Below the pieces are notes generated by a model. It saw only the letters and a list, made by a program, of their open reading frames with translations, searched no databases and was not told where the DNA came from. A stretch of DNA of 64,000 bases from Parabacteroides goldsteinii (GTDB lineage Bacteria; Bacteroidota; Bacteroidia; Bacteroidales; Tannerellaceae): assembly GCF_015550595.1 (NCBI RefSeq), contig NZ_JADNBB010000004.1, positions 62,001-126,000 on the forward strand, written 5' to 3'. Shown one piece after another: positions 23,921 to 33,542 of this stretch (positions are counted from its first letter, which is position 1; the number at the start of each line of letters is the position of its first letter). A program made the translations under genes and the position numbers.

Positions 23921-26900
23921 ATGAAGAAAAGGATAAGTATATCAACAATTGTATTACTTTTTGTTGCGTTAAAAATATTGGGGCAAACGAATTTGAAAGT
24001 TCGTACTTTAGGTGATTATGATAATAGAATATCAGATACGATAAGTATTGAAACAGAGCTGATGCCTTCTTCACTTAAAGAACTTTTGGGTTCTCATAAT
24101 GAAGGTGATAATTGGGAACAAGGACAATCTGATGCTTCTATATTATCCATAGATAAAAGTAAAGAGGTTGGTACTATTGTTGGTACAGTCGATGTTACAG
24201 AAACAGGTAGTGCTAATTATGTAATTCCAATAGAAGTACCAAAGGGGATAGCCGGTTTAGAACCATCTGTTTCAATCGCTTATAACAGTCAGTTTGCTAA
24301 TGGCCTAATGGGGTATGGATGGAATGTTGCGGCATTTTCTGCGATTTCTCGTTGTGGAAAATCATATTATTATGATAATATAACAGAGGCACCACAACTT
24401 TCCAACTCAGATAATCTAATGCTTGATGGACAACGTTTACTGTTAATTTCAGGACAAAACCTTGTAAATGGAGCCAAGTATCGGATGGAATATGATCCAT
24501 TTACAGATATCACTTACAAGACAGTGAACTCCATTCTATGTTTTGTGGTTAGGACAAAAGATGGAATGACAAAAGTTTTCGGCTCCACTTCTGATTCGAA
24601 TATAGAGACTCCGAGTGGAAATACATTATTTTGGGTATTATCAAAAGTGACAGATAAGAATGGTAATACAATGAATTATAAGTATGATGAAATTGTAAAC
24701 AATGGTGAGTTTTATCTTACAAAGATCGAATATGCAGGAAATCGTAGCATAGAATTTACTTATGAAACAAGAAGTGATAAACAAAAGACGTATTTTGCTG
24801 GTGCACAAATAAATAACAATAAAATACTGAAAAGTATCTCTACATACATAAGCCAAACCAGGATCAGACAATATCAATTTAATTATACTTATGATGGTTT
24901 CTATTCTAAGTTAATGGAATTGATAGAGGTTGGGCAAAATAATAAACAGTACAATTCAACTGTTATAAATTACGGGAGTAGTGAAACTCAACAGAATGAA
25001 TATTTTTCGAGTTTATCACAAAAACGAGAAGGGAATAAACCCCTGTTTGCGGATTTTAATGGAGATGGAAAGGCCGATTTTCTTTCGTATCCGGAAAAAG
25101 ACTCGTATACAACTTCAGATGTAGCCACTTTATTTATAGCACAGAAAGTTTATGGAAGTGTTGACTTTGTTAAAAAGTGTACTATTCCTATTCAGTCTTC
25201 TTCCGGAGTGTTTCAAGGTTTTGTTTTAGCTGATCTGAATGGAGATGGCTGTGTAGATGTTGTTAATATTTCTAAGGCCTTAAACGGAACTTATCGTTAT
25301 AATTATTATATGTATGATGGAGAGAAACTTACATATGATTACAAGGGATTTAATACAGATAGTAATGAGGCAATTGTAGGGGATTTTAATGGTGATGGGA
25401 AGCAAGAGTTATTGATTGTCAATAATCAGAAGGTTTTTGATGGTGATGGGAAGGAAATAGCTTCGGGGGGTATTGATGATTGGGGCAGTGAATATATTGA
25501 AAACTATTATCCTAATAATAGATACCTCTGTGATTTTAACGGAAATGGTAAAGCCAATATACTTGTAATGAATGCTTCTGGAGGTTGGGTGTATGAACTA
25601 AATGGGAGAACTTTTGTTCGGTTAAGCACTTTTAATACGTCTGAAGTAAAAAATTATTATTTCCCATATTTTGGAGATTTTAATGGTGATGGTTATACTG
25701 ATATTTTAGTTCAAAATTATACTTCAGGTAATTTCGATGATGTGTTTATCTTATTTTCTACTGGAAAAGGATTTACCAAGCAAAAAATATTAAATGCTGA
25801 TATTAAAGCAAAAGTTAGAGTGGCTGATTTCAATCGAGACGGAAAGTCTGATATATTCCATATGGAAGTAGTGAACAATTCAGTTCGCATGAAAGTTGGT
25901 ACTTTTAACGGTTTAAATTTTACTACAGCTTATTATTCAACGTCTTTGACTCCTTCCCAAATATTTGTTCCTGATGAATATGACAATTATCTTTTGCAAG
26001 TAGAAGATTTTGATGGAGACGGTAGAGGTGAATTCTGTTGTGCAAGATATGTAGATAGTTATATAATTCATTCTTTTACAGATAATCAGACTTTATTAAC
26101 AAAAACAATCACGAATGGACTCGGTGCACATATCTCATTTCAATATGCTCCAATAACAGAGGAGAGTGTTTGCTCAAGTAGTGGAAATAACACTTCATAT
26201 CCAATATCAGGTAATAGAGTTCCTTTGTATGTTGTCACTAATGTAGCTCAGAATGCGAATGGATATAGTGAAAATATATATTATCGTTATAAAAATCCCC
26301 GAATTCATTTGCAGGGAAAAGGATTTTTAGGTTTTGGTAGTATTGAGGCTGAAAATTATAATAAAGATAGAAAGATAACAACTCTTTATGGTTATAATGA
26401 ATATTATTACCCTTTTATTCAAGAACAAAAAACAACAACAAGAGCGGGAGCGAATATATCTACTTCTGTCTATGAAAATTCCTATGTATATCAAGGGAAT
26501 AAACGTGTAACCCCTTATGTAAAGAAGTTAACGGAGACTGATCATTTGACAAGTATTGTGAAAACAGCAGATTGTACGTCTACTGATAGTTGGGGAAATC
26601 CATTAACAGTTATTACTAAGTATGGTAATGATCTTACAGAAACAGTAACGAATACTTACTTGAACAGTGGTACAGAAAGTGTATGGATATTTAGTTTGCC
26701 TCTTTCTCAAACGAAGCGAATAACAAGGGGAAGTGAAAGTTGGATAGAAAAACATACTTTTGAGTATAATGCCAGATATTTGCTAGGCAAGTCGGTAGAA
26801 TATACTTCAGATGGAACCAAAAAAGTATTAGAGAATATTTTTGAATATGATACATTCGGAAATACGACGAAGAAAACGGTAAAGAACTATGCGTCTTCTA

Positions 26901-29890
26901 ATGGGTTAGTAACTAAATATGAGTATTCCTCGGATGGAGTCTCTCTAACTAAGGAGGTTGATCCGTTATTATTAGAGACCACATGGAAATATAATTTGTT
27001 GGGACAAATAGTATCCAGTACAGACCCCTTAAAGAAAACGACAACATATGAATATGACAATATGGGTGAATTGGTTAAAACCATTTATCCGGATAATACA
27101 TTTTCGACAACCATATTGACCTGGAGTGATTTGCCGACAAATACCGTTTACTGCATAACAGAGAATTCTTCAGGTAATCCCGTTACGAAAAAATATTATG
27201 ATGCTTTTGAGCGGGAATTAAGAAATAGTATAATAGAATTTGATGGTTCCGAAAGAAAATATGATAAGAAATATGATAATGCCGGTCGGATTTCTCAGGT
27301 ATCTCTACCGTTTAAAGGTAGTTCGGCAACGAAATGGAATATTTATAATTATGATACTTATGGACGATTGATAGGTTTAGCTTATGCATCTGGAAAATCA
27401 GATTCATATTCTTATTCCGGTACGAGTATAACATTAACTAAAAATGGTGTTTCTTCAGAACAAAAATATAACTCGAAGGGAGAACTGGTCTCTGTCTCTG
27501 ACCCTGCGGGAAAAATAACTTATAATCTGCGTCCTAATGGTCAACTTTCAAGTGTTGTAGCTCCAGGGGATATTGTGACAACTTTTGAATACGATGAGTA
27601 TGGTAGAAAAAAAGCTATTGTTGATCCCAGTGCAGGAAGAAAAACTTTTTCTTATGATGAAGCTGGTAATTTAAAAGAAGAGATTGATGCAAACAATCGT
27701 AAAAAAATATTTTCTTACGATGCCTATGGCCGTATTACATCGAAGGAGTTTCAGAATGAATTCAAAACAACGTATATATATGAAAATGATTTATTGAGTT
27801 CAGTAACTTCTACTAATGGAACCTCACATACGTATCAATATGATAGTAATATGTATGGTCGTCTCGTAAAAGAAAGGGATAATGGGCCTGATGGAATGTG
27901 GTTGGAAAAGACCTATTTATATTCTTCCGGTAATTTGTCTTCTATTAACTTTACATCGCAAGCAGGAGCTATCGGTACGGAATCTTATGTATATTCAAAT
28001 GGGCATCGAAGTGAAATAAAATTTGGTGGAACTAGTGTCTGGAAATTAAGTGCGGAAAATGATATGGGGCAGCCGGTATCTGTAATAACGGGGCCAGTAA
28101 CACGCTCTTATTCTTTTGATGAATATGGTATTCCGACTGGTAGAATGACTACAGCCTCAAATAATAGGAAATTACAAAATGACACCTATGCTTTCAACCG
28201 TTCGAATGGAAATCTTACAACTCGTATAGATAACACAAGGGAGTTATCTGAAAATTTCGCTTATGATAATCTAAATCGTTTAACACGGTTTGCTGGAGGC
28301 GTAGTGATGTATGATATAAAAGGAAATATCACTCAAAAGGAAGATGTCGGTAATCTTTTTTATTATAATACACCAAATAAACCTTATGCAGTATCAAAAG
28401 TGGATGCTTCCCGAAAGAATGCAATTCCTCCGAGAAGTCAAGCGGTGAGTTATACCTCATTTGAGCGTCCCTCGACTATTACCGAAAATGGAAATGAAGC
28501 CTTGTTTATCTATGATTTGGCTGGAGACCGTAAGAAAATGCAGTTGAAATATAGCGGAAATATCCAGTTGGAACGCTACTATTTAGGTGACCGTTATGAA
28601 GCTGATTATAAGAACTCGCTGGATAAGCAAATATTATATATTGGAGGAGATGCCTATTCCGCTCCGGCTGCTTATGTGAATCAGGGTAACTCTTGGGCAT
28701 TGTATTATATTTGTCGTGATTATCTGGGTAGTATAACGCATGTGATAAACAGTAGTGGAGCTGTCATTCAGGAAAATAGCTTTGATGCCTGGGGACGTTT
28801 ACGTGATCCTGTCACCAGAGTTGCTTATTTGCCGGGGCAGGAACCTACCTTATTTTTGGGTAGAGGCTATACGGGGCATGAACATTTGTCACAGTTTGGT
28901 TTGATAAATATGAACGCTCGCCTATATGATCCGGCCATAGGACGTTTTTTATCTCCTGATCCGTTTGTTCAAATGCCAGATTTTTCACAAAATTTTAACA
29001 GGTATAGTTATTGTCTCAACAACCCATTGGTTTATGTGGATGAAGATGGTGAGATCTTTTGGTTTATAGTCGGAGGAGCTGCATTTATTGGAGCGATAAC
29101 AAATGTGGCAACACATTGGAAGGAGATTAAGGCTGTAGGTGGTTGGAAAGGCTTTTGGAAAGGAACCGGTTATTTTGTAGTAGGAGGAGTTGCTGCCGGT
29201 GCCGGTGCAGCAGCAGGCGTAGCGGCGGCCGTAGGATTTGGCGGAATGATGAGCGTTACAGCAGCTCAAATGGCTGCTGCATCCACCGGATTTATACCTG
29301 GAGCTACTATAGGTGCTGCCGGTGGTGCTACAAGTGGCTTTGTATTAAACACGGGAAATAGTTTGATGGATGGCGAGCGATTTGGTGGAGCTTTGCAAAG
29401 TGGACTTATGGGAGGAATCACTGGTGGTGTTTTCGGTGGTTTAACTGGTGGATTGATTGGTGGCGCTCAGGCTTTGCAACATGGTCGTGATTTTTGGACA
29501 GGCAAAGCTACAAATCGAGGATTGATGCCAACTAATACAACCTCTACAATAAAAAATAATGTAGGAGAGGGAAAAGTTATTCCTAAAGACGAGAATACAT
29601 ATTCGGTATATCAAGGATTAGATAAAGAAGGTAATACCAAATATGTTGGGATAACAAAGAGAGATCCTGAAATAAGGTTTAGCGAGCATTTGAATTCAGG
29701 TACAAATAGAGCCGATTTAGATTATTCTATAATAAAAGGAACAGGGAATTTAAATAAAACAGATGCTCGAATCTGGGAACAGAATCTGATAAATAAATAT
29801 GGTTTACAAAAGGACGGAGGAACGTTATATAATAAGATAAATTCAATAAGTCCTAAATATTGGAAACAGTACAATATTAAGAAACCTTGA
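23921..29890 (+). CDS. SpvB/VCBS/RHS polymorphic toxin with C-terminal GIY-YIG nuclease tip
   Basis: I take the ATG at 23921 as start because it gives a signal peptide (MKKRISISTIVLLFVALKILGQ); the frame extends 14 codons further upstream without one. The protein is about 1989 residues. Order: SpvB domain (about 85-230; VPKGIAGLEPSVSIAYNSQ), seven FG-GAP/VCBS calcium-binding motifs (ADFNGDGKADF, ADLNGDGCVDV and others, about 378-707), YD repeats (about 960-1500), the RHS core (LGRGYTGHEHLSQFGLINMN, ARLYDPAIGRFLSPDPF) ending at YVDEDGE near 1704, a Gly/Ala-rich pre-toxin segment ending GRDFWTG, and a final 95-residue GIY-YIG nuclease (YSVYQG, KYVGIT, Arg in EIRFSEH, Glu in IWEQNL, Asn in LYNKIN). 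The shell should encapsulate the tip, which is released to cut nucleic acid in a rival. An Imm26-like gene follows after 36 bp. Confidence 0.88.
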   Translation: MKKRISISTIVLLFVALKILGQTNLKVRTLGDYDNRISDTISIETELMPSSLKELLGSHNEGDNWEQGQSDASILSIDKSKEVGTIVGTVDVTETGSANYVIPIEVPKGIAGLEPSVSIAYNSQFANGLMGYGWNVAAFSAISRCGKSYYYDNITEAPQLSNSDNLMLDGQRLLLISGQNLVNGAKYRMEYDPFTDITYKTVNSILCFVVRTKDGMTKVFGSTSDSNIETPSGNTLFWVLSKVTDKNGNTMNYKYDEIVNNGEFYLTKIEYAGNRSIEFTYETRSDKQKTYFAGAQINNNKILKSISTYISQTRIRQYQFNYTYDGFYSKLMELIEVGQNNKQYNSTVINYGSSETQQNEYFSSLSQKREGNKPLFADFNGDGKADFLSYPEKDSYTTSDVATLFIAQKVYGSVDFVKKCTIPIQSSSGVFQGFVLADLNGDGCVDVVNISKALNGTYRYNYYMYDGEKLTYDYKGFNTDSNEAIVGDFNGDGKQELLIVNNQKVFDGDGKEIASGGIDDWGSEYIENYYPNNRYLCDFNGNGKANILVMNASGGWVYELNGRTFVRLSTFNTSEVKNYYFPYFGDFNGDGYTDILVQNYTSGNFDDVFILFSTGKGFTKQKILNADIKAKVRVADFNRDGKSDIFHMEVVNNSVRMKVGTFNGLNFTTAYYSTSLTPSQIFVPDEYDNYLLQVEDFDGDGRGEFCCARYVDSYIIHSFTDNQTLLTKTITNGLGAHISFQYAPITEESVCSSSGNNTSYPISGNRVPLYVVTNVAQNANGYSENIYYRYKNPRIHLQGKGFLGFGSIEAENYNKDRKITTLYGYNEYYYPFIQEQKTTTRAGANISTSVYENSYVYQGNKRVTPYVKKLTETDHLTSIVKTADCTSTDSWGNPLTVITKYGNDLTETVTNTYLNSGTESVWIFSLPLSQTKRITRGSESWIEKHTFEYNARYLLGKSVEYTSDGTKKVLENIFEYDTFGNTTKKTVKNYASSNGLVTKYEYSSDGVSLTKEVDPLLLETTWKYNLLGQIVSSTDPLKKTTTYEYDNMGELVKTIYPDNTFSTTILTWSDLPTNTVYCITENSSGNPVTKKYYDAFERELRNSIIEFDGSERKYDKKYDNAGRISQVSLPFKGSSATKWNIYNYDTYGRLIGLAYASGKSDSYSYSGTSITLTKNGVSSEQKYNSKGELVSVSDPAGKITYNLRPNGQLSSVVAPGDIVTTFEYDEYGRKKAIVDPSAGRKTFSYDEAGNLKEEIDANNRKKIFSYDAYGRITSKEFQNEFKTTYIYENDLLSSVTSTNGTSHTYQYDSNMYGRLVKERDNGPDGMWLEKTYLYSSGNLSSINFTSQAGAIGTESYVYSNGHRSEIKFGGTSVWKLSAENDMGQPVSVITGPVTRSYSFDEYGIPTGRMTTASNNRKLQNDTYAFNRSNGNLTTRIDNTRELSENFAYDNLNRLTRFAGGVVMYDIKGNITQKEDVGNLFYYNTPNKPYAVSKVDASRKNAIPPRSQAVSYTSFERPSTITENGNEALFIYDLAGDRKKMQLKYSGNIQLERYYLGDRYEADYKNSLDKQILYIGGDAYSAPAAYVNQGNSWALYYICRDYLGSITHVINSSGAVIQENSFDAWGRLRDPVTRVAYLPGQEPTLFLGRGYTGHEHLSQFGLINMNARLYDPAIGRFLSPDPFVQMPDFSQNFNRYSYCLNNPLVYVDEDGEIFWFIVGGAAFIGAITNVATHWKEIKAVGGWKGFWKGTGYFVVGGVAAGAGAAAGVAAAVGFGGMMSVTAAQMAAASTGFIPGATIGAAGGATSGFVLNTGNSLMDGERFGGALQSGLMGGITGGVFGGLTGGLIGGAQALQHGRDFWTGKATNRGLMPTNTTSTIKNNVGEGKVIPKDENTYSVYQGLDKEGNTKYVGITKRDPEIRFSEHLNSGTNRADLDYSIIKGTGNLNKTDARIWEQNLINKYGLQKDGGTLYNKINSISPKYWKQYNIKKP

Positions 29891-29926
29891 TTCGTTGTAT
29901 TTATTAGTAATAAATCTTTTATAAAA

Positions 29927-30439
29927 ATGGCAATAAGAATAATGACAAAAATAGGAGACATCTTTTGTGTAGATATTGAGAATCAGTGCAAAAGATATTT
30001 TCAATATATTGTGAACGATATGGAACAATTGAATAGTTCTGTAATTCGTGTGTTTAAAACTCATTATCCGATGGATCATAAACCTGTTTGTGATGAAGTT
30101 GTAAAAGATGAAGTCGAATTTTATGCACATACTGTATTGCGGACTGGCATTGTAAATAATGCTTGGTATAAAGTGGGTAAGTCGAAAGTTATAGGATATG
30201 AATATAAGGAAGTCTTGTTTGGGATAGCACAAGATTGCCTTGGTGATTCTCCTACAAATATAAAGTGGGTTGATCCGGTTGAAAATTGGTTTGTTTGGTA
30301 TATAAATGAACCAAGTGTTCGTATTGGAAGGCTTACGGAAGAATACCAGCATGTTGAAATGGGAGGGATAATGTCTTATAGTTCTATAATTGATAGACTT
30401 AGATATGGATATTATACTAATAAATTCCCAGGATATTAG
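29927..30439 (+). CDS. Imm26-like immunity protein for the GIY-YIG toxin
   Basis: The 170-residue protein has no signal peptide, so it acts in the cytoplasm, where a nuclease would act. The N terminus (KIGDIFCVDIENQCKRYFQYI, then LNSSVIRVFKTHY) and DEVEFYAHTVLRTGI resemble Imm26-type immunity proteins as I recall them. It follows the toxin gene by 36 bp on the same strand, the usual toxin-immunity order. A broken second copy of its 5' part lies 50 bp downstream. Confidence 0.65.
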   Translation: MAIRIMTKIGDIFCVDIENQCKRYFQYIVNDMEQLNSSVIRVFKTHYPMDHKPVCDEVVKDEVEFYAHTVLRTGIVNNAWYKVGKSKVIGYEYKEVLFGIAQDCLGDSPTNIKWVDPVENWFVWYINEPSVRIGRLTEEYQHVEMGGIMSYSSIIDRLRYGYYTNKFPGY

Positions 30440-30490
30440 TTTGTGAAAAAGAATTATGAGACCACTTCAAAAGTCGTCTCATTAATAAAT

Positions 30491-30635
30491 ATGGCAAAAC
30501 GAATAGTAATAAAAACAGGGGATATCTTTTAGATTGAGACTCAATCTAAAAGATATTTTTAGTATATCATGAATGATATGGAAATGTTGAATAGTTTGTA
30601 ATTCGTGTGTTTAAAACCTATTATCCGATCCGAAT
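30491..30635 (+). pseudogene. Remnant of a second Imm26-like immunity gene
   Basis: Bases 30491-30635 align with the first 150 bases of the intact immunity gene at 29927: both start ATGGCAA, share GATATGGAA, TTGAATAGTT, GTAATTCGTGTGTTTAAAAC and TTATCCGAT. The remnant has in-frame stops (TAG soon after the GGGGATATC stretch) and a perfect inverted repeat not present in the intact copy. Immunity homology stops at the point where RHS junction codons (Asp-Pro-Asn-Gly) begin. Confidence 0.8.
30522..30556. repeat. Perfect 17-bp inverted repeat with 1-base spacer inside the immunity remnant
   Basis: ATATCTTTTAGATTGAG at 30522-30538 and its exact reverse complement at 30540-30556 are separated by one A. 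The intact gene has only short arms here (ATCTTTTG at 29960 and CAAAAGAT at 29989), so the remnant looks like a quasi-palindrome converted to a perfect palindrome by template switching. Confidence 0.85.
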
Positions 30636-30673
30636 GGTAAAAGTATAATTCTTGCAGCAGCTATTATTGGTGG

Positions 30674-31603
30674 ATGGATTGGCTTGGGAAGTGCTTGGTT
30701 TCCAGTGATAAGAGTGGCTTGGAATTGGCAGGTGATATGTTTAAGGGGATGTTTGTTGGAGCTGCGGCCGGAGCGGCTGGTGCATGGGCTGGTGGAGCTG
30801 TTGCGGGTTCGATAACGGCAGGTGGTTTCATAAATGGAAGTCTTTCTGGGCTAGCAGGTGGATTTGGAGGCGGTTTTGTCGGTTGCTCCGGAAATGCTTG
30901 GTTGTCAGGAGCTGGTTTTGGTGCAGGACTGAAGGCTGGATTTGTAGGAGGCGCATTAAGTGCTGCTTTTAGTGGTTTATCTGGTGGTCTGATACGTGGG
31001 TTTACAGATATGGCTAAGGGGTATTCCTTCTGGGATGGAAGAACAACCTCTGAGTTTGTAATAGGAAATTCAATAGAAAAGACAGATTATAAAGCAATGG
31101 GAGATAATTATAATGATAGTTTTATTGCTGAATTGAATGATGAAAGCTTGAAAACTAGAATTCAAGGAGAGTATAGTATAAAAGAAGGTGATTTGGGCAT
31201 AGAAAAAATAACAACACGAACAGGAGAAAGGTATGGTATGACTACAAAAGAATCATATGTAAACCTAAAAAACGGACACGAAGTTGCTGGATATGCAGAT
31301 TTGTCCTCTACAGGGCGTAGTTCAAAAATACATATTTCTCCGAAATACGCAAATGCATTGGATGTAGCTGATTTTAGGGCTGTAGCTGGACATGAGCTGA
31401 TTCATGCTTACCACCAATATACTTTTGCTGGAGCTTTTGTGAGAGCTTCTTCTGAAAGTGTTGCTTATCGATATTCAGCAAATATTTATTTGAGGGCATC
31501 TCAACCTGTAAAGGCATTTCAGTGGATGCAAAATGCTGTTAACCAACGTTTTTTTTGGCACTCCAGTAGTTATGAAATTCCCAATATTTATAGGTTTAGA
31601 TAA
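30674..31603 (+). CDS. Orphan RHS C-terminal fragment with HExxH metalloprotease-like toxin tip
   Basis: In another frame just upstream, bases 30633-30700 encode DPNGKSIILAAAIIGGWIGLGSAW, the RHS core/tip junction, so the fragment begins there and a single-base shift near 30700 moves it into this frame. Residues 20-115 are Gly/Ala-rich like the RHS pre-toxin region and end in SFWDGRTT, comparable to FWTG in the intact RHS protein. The C-terminal domain has HELIH at residues 240-244 and a possible third ligand Glu261 (SSESVAYRY), a zinc metalloprotease pattern. There is no RHS shell, signal or start of its own, so it is probably an inactive spare tip. The next gene overlaps its stop (TAATG), as toxin and immunity genes often do. 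Confidence 0.7.
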   Translation: MDWLGKCLVSSDKSGLELAGDMFKGMFVGAAAGAAGAWAGGAVAGSITAGGFINGSLSGLAGGFGGGFVGCSGNAWLSGAGFGAGLKAGFVGGALSAAFSGLSGGLIRGFTDMAKGYSFWDGRTTSEFVIGNSIEKTDYKAMGDNYNDSFIAELNDESLKTRIQGEYSIKEGDLGIEKITTRTGERYGMTTKESYVNLKNGHEVAGYADLSSTGRSSKIHISPKYANALDVADFRAVAGHELIHAYHQYTFAGAFVRASSESVAYRYSANIYLRASQPVKAFQWMQNAVNQRFFWHSSSYEIPNIYRFR

Positions 31604-32355
31604 TGAAATACAAATTTGTCATACTATTTATGTTTTGTGCAAATCCTTTATTTGCGCAAAGATATGTTTTGGGTGAAAGTAAATTCTTGAACCATTGGAC
31701 TCAGGAGTATATCGATTGTCGGTTGTATCTTTTGGACAATAAATATACTATGAAATTCTCTTTGATATCAGATGATATAGTTTTTAATATGTTTCCCTTG
31801 TATGGGTATGTCCGAAAAGAGGGAAATTTATATTATTTGAAAGATATACCAACTAATGCTGAAATAGTCTTGGAAAAGGATAAGTCAGCTAATTTCAACA
31901 TAAAAAAGGGCTTTTCATTTATGCAAAAGAAATGTCTTACTTATGAAGACAAAGCTGATAGTGACGATTTTTCTTGGTTTGATATTGATGTTGAATATGA
32001 TAAAAAGAAGAAAGAGGTTCAATCAATAAGAGATAAACAGTTACCTGATAAACTAAAGTTTGGGTTTGGAGAATATATGAATGGGAATGTTCATGTGTTT
32101 CTTGAAGGAAATGGCTCATATACAATTGCATATAAATTTCAAGAGTATTTGATTGTAATTTCAGAAGGAAAATGGGCAACCAGAAATGGTATTTTAAAAT
32201 TAAGAGATCCATTTCTTAATTATTCGTTTACAATGTTGATAAGCGTGGATAGACAGTTGATTGCGATTGATTTTCCAAATGAATTGAATGAGAAGCGGAT
32301 ATACTCTTTTGTGGAAGGAGGTAATAAATATAAAAAAATAAATTTGCATAAATAG
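31603..32355 (+). CDS. Secreted protein, paralogue 1 of 3; candidate periplasmic immunity protein
   Basis: The ATG overlaps the stop of the HExxH fragment. The 250-residue product has a signal peptide (MKYKFVILFMFCANPLFA) and no lipobox. Its C-terminal third shares a pattern with the genes at 32820 and 33643: ISEGKW, then G(I/N)xLKLxDxxLxYSFxxLI, and IDFPNEL. No known family is recognised. The tight coupling to a toxin tip and the paired arrangement with a second tip downstream suggest immunity to that toxin class; the signal peptide would place it in the periplasm, where an incoming metalloprotease could be met. Confidence 0.65.
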   Translation: MKYKFVILFMFCANPLFAQRYVLGESKFLNHWTQEYIDCRLYLLDNKYTMKFSLISDDIVFNMFPLYGYVRKEGNLYYLKDIPTNAEIVLEKDKSANFNIKKGFSFMQKKCLTYEDKADSDDFSWFDIDVEYDKKKKEVQSIRDKQLPDKLKFGFGEYMNGNVHVFLEGNGSYTIAYKFQEYLIVISEGKWATRNGILKLRDPFLNYSFTMLISVDRQLIAIDFPNELNEKRIYSFVEGGNKYKKINLHK

Positions 32356-32402
32356 GAAACTGTTTTGATTTTTTTATTTAATCCTCTTGACACATGATTT
32401 GT

Positions 32403-32815
32403 GTCGGAAATGTGAGAATTAAAGAGATTACGACAAAGACAGGACGGATGGGGATGATGACTGATGGAGTATATGTTGATAATGGAGCTGAAGTTGCTGG
32501 CTATATAGATATACTACAGGGAAGAGTTTGGTGCATATCTCTCCGCGATATACTTTAGGAAATGTTGTGGATTTTAGAGCGGTTGCTGGTCATGAGTTAA
32601 ATCATGTATATCATAATTATTTTTTTTTAAGAGCTTATGTGAAAGCTTATTCAGAAACTGTGGCATATAAATATACTGCTAGTGTATACCAAAATGTTGG
32701 TAGATATCAGATGGCTTTAGATGTGACAAATATAGCAAAAAGCTTAGGGTATTCAGGGACCTATCCAAGTAGTTATAATTTAGGGAATACGATAAAATCA
32801 ATGTGGGTCTATTAA
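32403..32815 (+). pseudogene. Second orphan HExxH RHS toxin tip, truncated and frameshifted
   Basis: Codons from 32403 read VRIKEITTKTGRMGMMTDGVYVDNGAEVAGYID, matching EKITTRTGERYGMTTKESYV...HEVAGYAD of the first tip. A one-base shift near 32515 moves homology into the frame that continues from 32528 as VHISPRYTLGNVVDFRAVAGHELNHVYH (first tip: IHISPKY...VADFRAVAGHELIHAYH) and ends at 32815. The pre-toxin segment and any start codon are missing. A database might call only the 95-codon frame 32528-32815. Confidence 0.75.
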
Positions 32816-32819
32816 ATTT

Positions 32820-33542
32820 ATGATTATGTTAAAATCTTTTTGTGACTTAAAAGACACTTTAGTTCAAACGTATGAACTGAAAGATCCTTTTTATGAAAAG
32901 AATATTTCATGTTATTTAGAAATGATAAATAATAAGGAGTATTGCATTTATTTTATTATTGGACCAGGTGATGATAGGCTGATTTTATTTCTTTCTTTCG
33001 GATCAATGTCTGTGAAGGGGAGCAGTATTCTTTTGAATGACATAAGAAGTAATTCGACTTTAATTCTGGAAAAAAGAGACAATGTTGATCTATTTGTAAA
33101 AAAAGGTTTTAAACTAATGCATGGGAAATCTTTTATTCATGTAGGTGGATCAGACTCATTTATACATAAATCTATATTGGATATAAAGGATGAATCAGAA
33201 AAAAGGAAGAAGAAAGTAGAGGAGTATTTAAGTTTACTAAATTCAGATCATGTTCCTTTACAATTGGGAGTATATGATAATGGATATGTTTATTTGGATA
33301 TAAATATAAATTTTAATTTTAAAATCTATTATTTGATAGAAAGAAAAGTTTTTTTGTTATCAGAAGGTAAATGGATAAAAGATGGTAATAAATTGCAATT
33401 AAATGATTCTTCTTTGGATTATTCTTTTTTACTCCTAATAGAATCTAAATCATTAATTGCTATTTATTTCCCAAATGAGATAAATGAAAGTGATCAATAT
33501 TCTTTAGTTAAAAATGGATTGTATGCGTTTATTATGCGATGA
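32820..33542 (+). CDS. Paralogue 2 of the candidate immunity family, without signal peptide
   Basis: The 240-residue product lies 4 bp after the second tip remnant. It shares LSEGKW, GNKLQLNDSSLDYSFLLLI and IAIYFPNEINE with its two neighbours, plus VKKGF(K/S)xM in the middle. Unlike them it has no hydrophobic leader (MIMLKSFCDLKDTLVQTYEL), so either it is cytoplasmic or its 5' end was replaced. Bases 33543-33642 contain no gene. Confidence 0.55.
   Translation: MIMLKSFCDLKDTLVQTYELKDPFYEKNISCYLEMINNKEYCIYFIIGPGDDRLILFLSFGSMSVKGSSILLNDIRSNSTLILEKRDNVDLFVKKGFKLMHGKSFIHVGGSDSFIHKSILDIKDESEKRKKKVEEYLSLLNSDHVPLQLGVYDNGYVYLDININFNFKIYYLIERKVFLLSEGKWIKDGNKLQLNDSSLDYSFLLLIESKSLIAIYFPNEINESDQYSLVKNGLYAFIMR

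Noticed and set aside
30226-31000. Treating the orphan RHS tip as a complete toxin gene
   Set aside because: The RHS junction lies in another frame upstream, and there is no shell, signal peptide or proper start.
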